Shown: positions 63,292 through 64,000 of the stretch, in pieces | How positions within the stretch are numbered: the stretch's first letter is position 1 | How the letters are laid out: each line of letters starts with the position of its first letter | Assembly: GCF_028553765.1 (NCBI RefSeq) | Contig: NZ_CP067134.1 | Coordinates: 2,523,001-2,587,000, forward strand | DNA: 64,000 nucleotides | Origin: Paracoccus stylophorae | GTDB taxonomy: Bacteria; Pseudomonadota; Alphaproteobacteria; Rhodobacterales; Rhodobacteraceae | Direction of reading: 5' to 3' | The notes under the pieces: model-generated | The model's database searches: none | Told to the model about the DNA's origin: nothing | What the model saw: the letters and a program-made list of their open reading frames with translations, nothing else | Program-made: the position numbers and the translations under genes

Positions 63292-64000
63292 CTACATCCC
63301 CGCCAGATCGGCCCCGCCCGCCTGCCGGAACCAGCGGATGATGCGGGCGCGCTCCTCGCGCTCCATGAAGCTGACATTGGCGGGCGGCATCGCATCGGTC
63401 AGCCCCGACTGGACATAGATGTCGCGCGCCGCGCGCGCAATGTCGGCGGGGGTCTCCAGAAAGACCCCCTTCGGCGCGTGATAGATGCCTTCATAGCCCG
63501 GCTCGCGCGCGTGGCACATCGCGCAGCGGCCCATCACGATGTCGCTGACCTGATCGAAGCCCTCGGCATCGGCGAACCGCTGCTCGACAGGCGACAGGAC
63601 GCGGGCCTCGGCGTCCTCATAGCTGTCCTGGTTCAGCCCGATCGAACTGAGCCACATCACCATCACGAACAGCACCGCCGTCACTGCCCATGTCCACCAC
63701 AATTCGCCCTTGCGCGCGTGCATGGTGTTGAAGAAGTGCCGGATCGTCACCCCCATCAGAAAGATCAGCGCCGCGATCAGCCAGTTATACTGGCTGGCGA
63801 AGGCCAGCGGATAATGGTTCGACAGCATCAGGAACACGACCGGCAGGGTCAGATAGTTGTTGTGCGTCGAACGCAGCTTGGCGATCTTGCCGTATTTCGG
63901 ATCGGGCGCGCGCCCGGCCTTCAGATCGGCCACCACGATGCGCTGATTGGGCATGATGACCAGAAACACGTTCGCGGTCATGATCGTCGCCGTGAACGCA
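63292..64000 (-). CDS. puuD: PuuD-type membrane urate hydroxylase with C-terminal cytochrome c (N-terminus off the right edge)
   Basis: The frame runs from the right edge to the stop at 63292. The visible part has several membrane helices with RSTHNNYLTLPVVFLMLSNH, which belongs to the urate oxidase N-terminal (DUF989) region, and then a cytochrome c domain with GRCAMCHA and Met in DAMPPANVSFM. PuuD oxidises urate to 5-hydroxyisourate and passes electrons to the chain. It fits the xdh/guaD pathway next door. Confidence 0.9.
   Translation of the reverse strand, partial: AFTATIMTANVFLVIMPNQRIVVADLKAGRAPDPKYGKIAKLRSTHNNYLTLPVVFLMLSNHYPLAFASQYNWLIAALIFLMGVTIRHFFNTMHARKGELWWTWAVTAVLFVMVMWLSSIGLNQDSYEDAEARVLSPVEQRFADAEGFDQVSDIVMGRCAMCHAREPGYEGIYHAPKGVFLETPADIARAARDIYVQSGLTDAMPPANVSFMEREERARIIRWFRQAGGADLAGM

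Overview
The window is high-GC DNA from an alphaproteobacterium. A PHB cluster (phaZ, phaC, phaP, phaR), a methionine synthase split into two genes, a MetA-type homoserine acyltransferase, an XdhABC/guanine deaminase/PuuD purine cluster and a GTTC-N7-GTTC SOS box together point to Rhodobacteraceae, probably Paracoccus or a close relative. The genus is inferred from gene content and protein character; no database was searched.

There are two halves. From the left edge to about 26.3 kb is accessory DNA that stops at a tRNA-Ser(GGA) gene. Positions 1-11346 are a tightly coupled minus-strand phage-like early module: a ParB/DNA-methylase fusion, a DUF6362 protein, a RuvC-like resolvase, a primase-helicase, a Cas4-like nuclease, a DUF6511 protein, an SF2 helicase, a possible ssDNA-binding protein, a Sak4-like ATPase, two unknown proteins and a sigma-70-like factor. 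Most are joined by ATGA or GTGA overlaps. No terminase or virion gene is visible; if this is a prophage they lie left of the window. Next come an AT-richer gene for a DUF4238/SEC-C fusion protein, then a two-gene operon of unknown function, then a SOS/LexA-type box, then a divergent four-gene serine-recombinase cassette. A type I restriction-modification operon (Phd-like antitoxin, HsdM, HsdS, Abi_C-like protein, HsdR) fills 18.8-25.9 kb up to the tRNA gene.

From 26.4 kb to the right edge the genes look like ordinary chromosome: PHB metabolism (phaR, phaP, phaC, phaZ), thrS, a cold-shock gene, an acyl-CoA ligase, a DsbA-like protein, a Bcr/CflA exporter, guaB, a FadL-like porin, metA, ppk2, dodecin, a short-chain dehydrogenase, a PotD-like binding protein, hpd with a divergent Lrp/AsnC regulator, the split metH pair, manC, and a purine-degradation region (guaD, xdhC, xdhB, xdhA, a LysR regulator and the 3' part of puuD) with an AidB-like acyl-CoA dehydrogenase inside it.

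The parts most likely to be undescribed are the SOS-box operon at 14.1-16.2 kb, the DUF4238/SEC-C fusion next to it, and the type I R-M operon carrying an Abi_C-like and a Phd-like protein. Together they look like defence or phage-control cargo, but no function is shown by sequence alone. Start codons were chosen by gene overlap, ribosome-binding sites and family length. All regulatory sites are pattern-based predictions.
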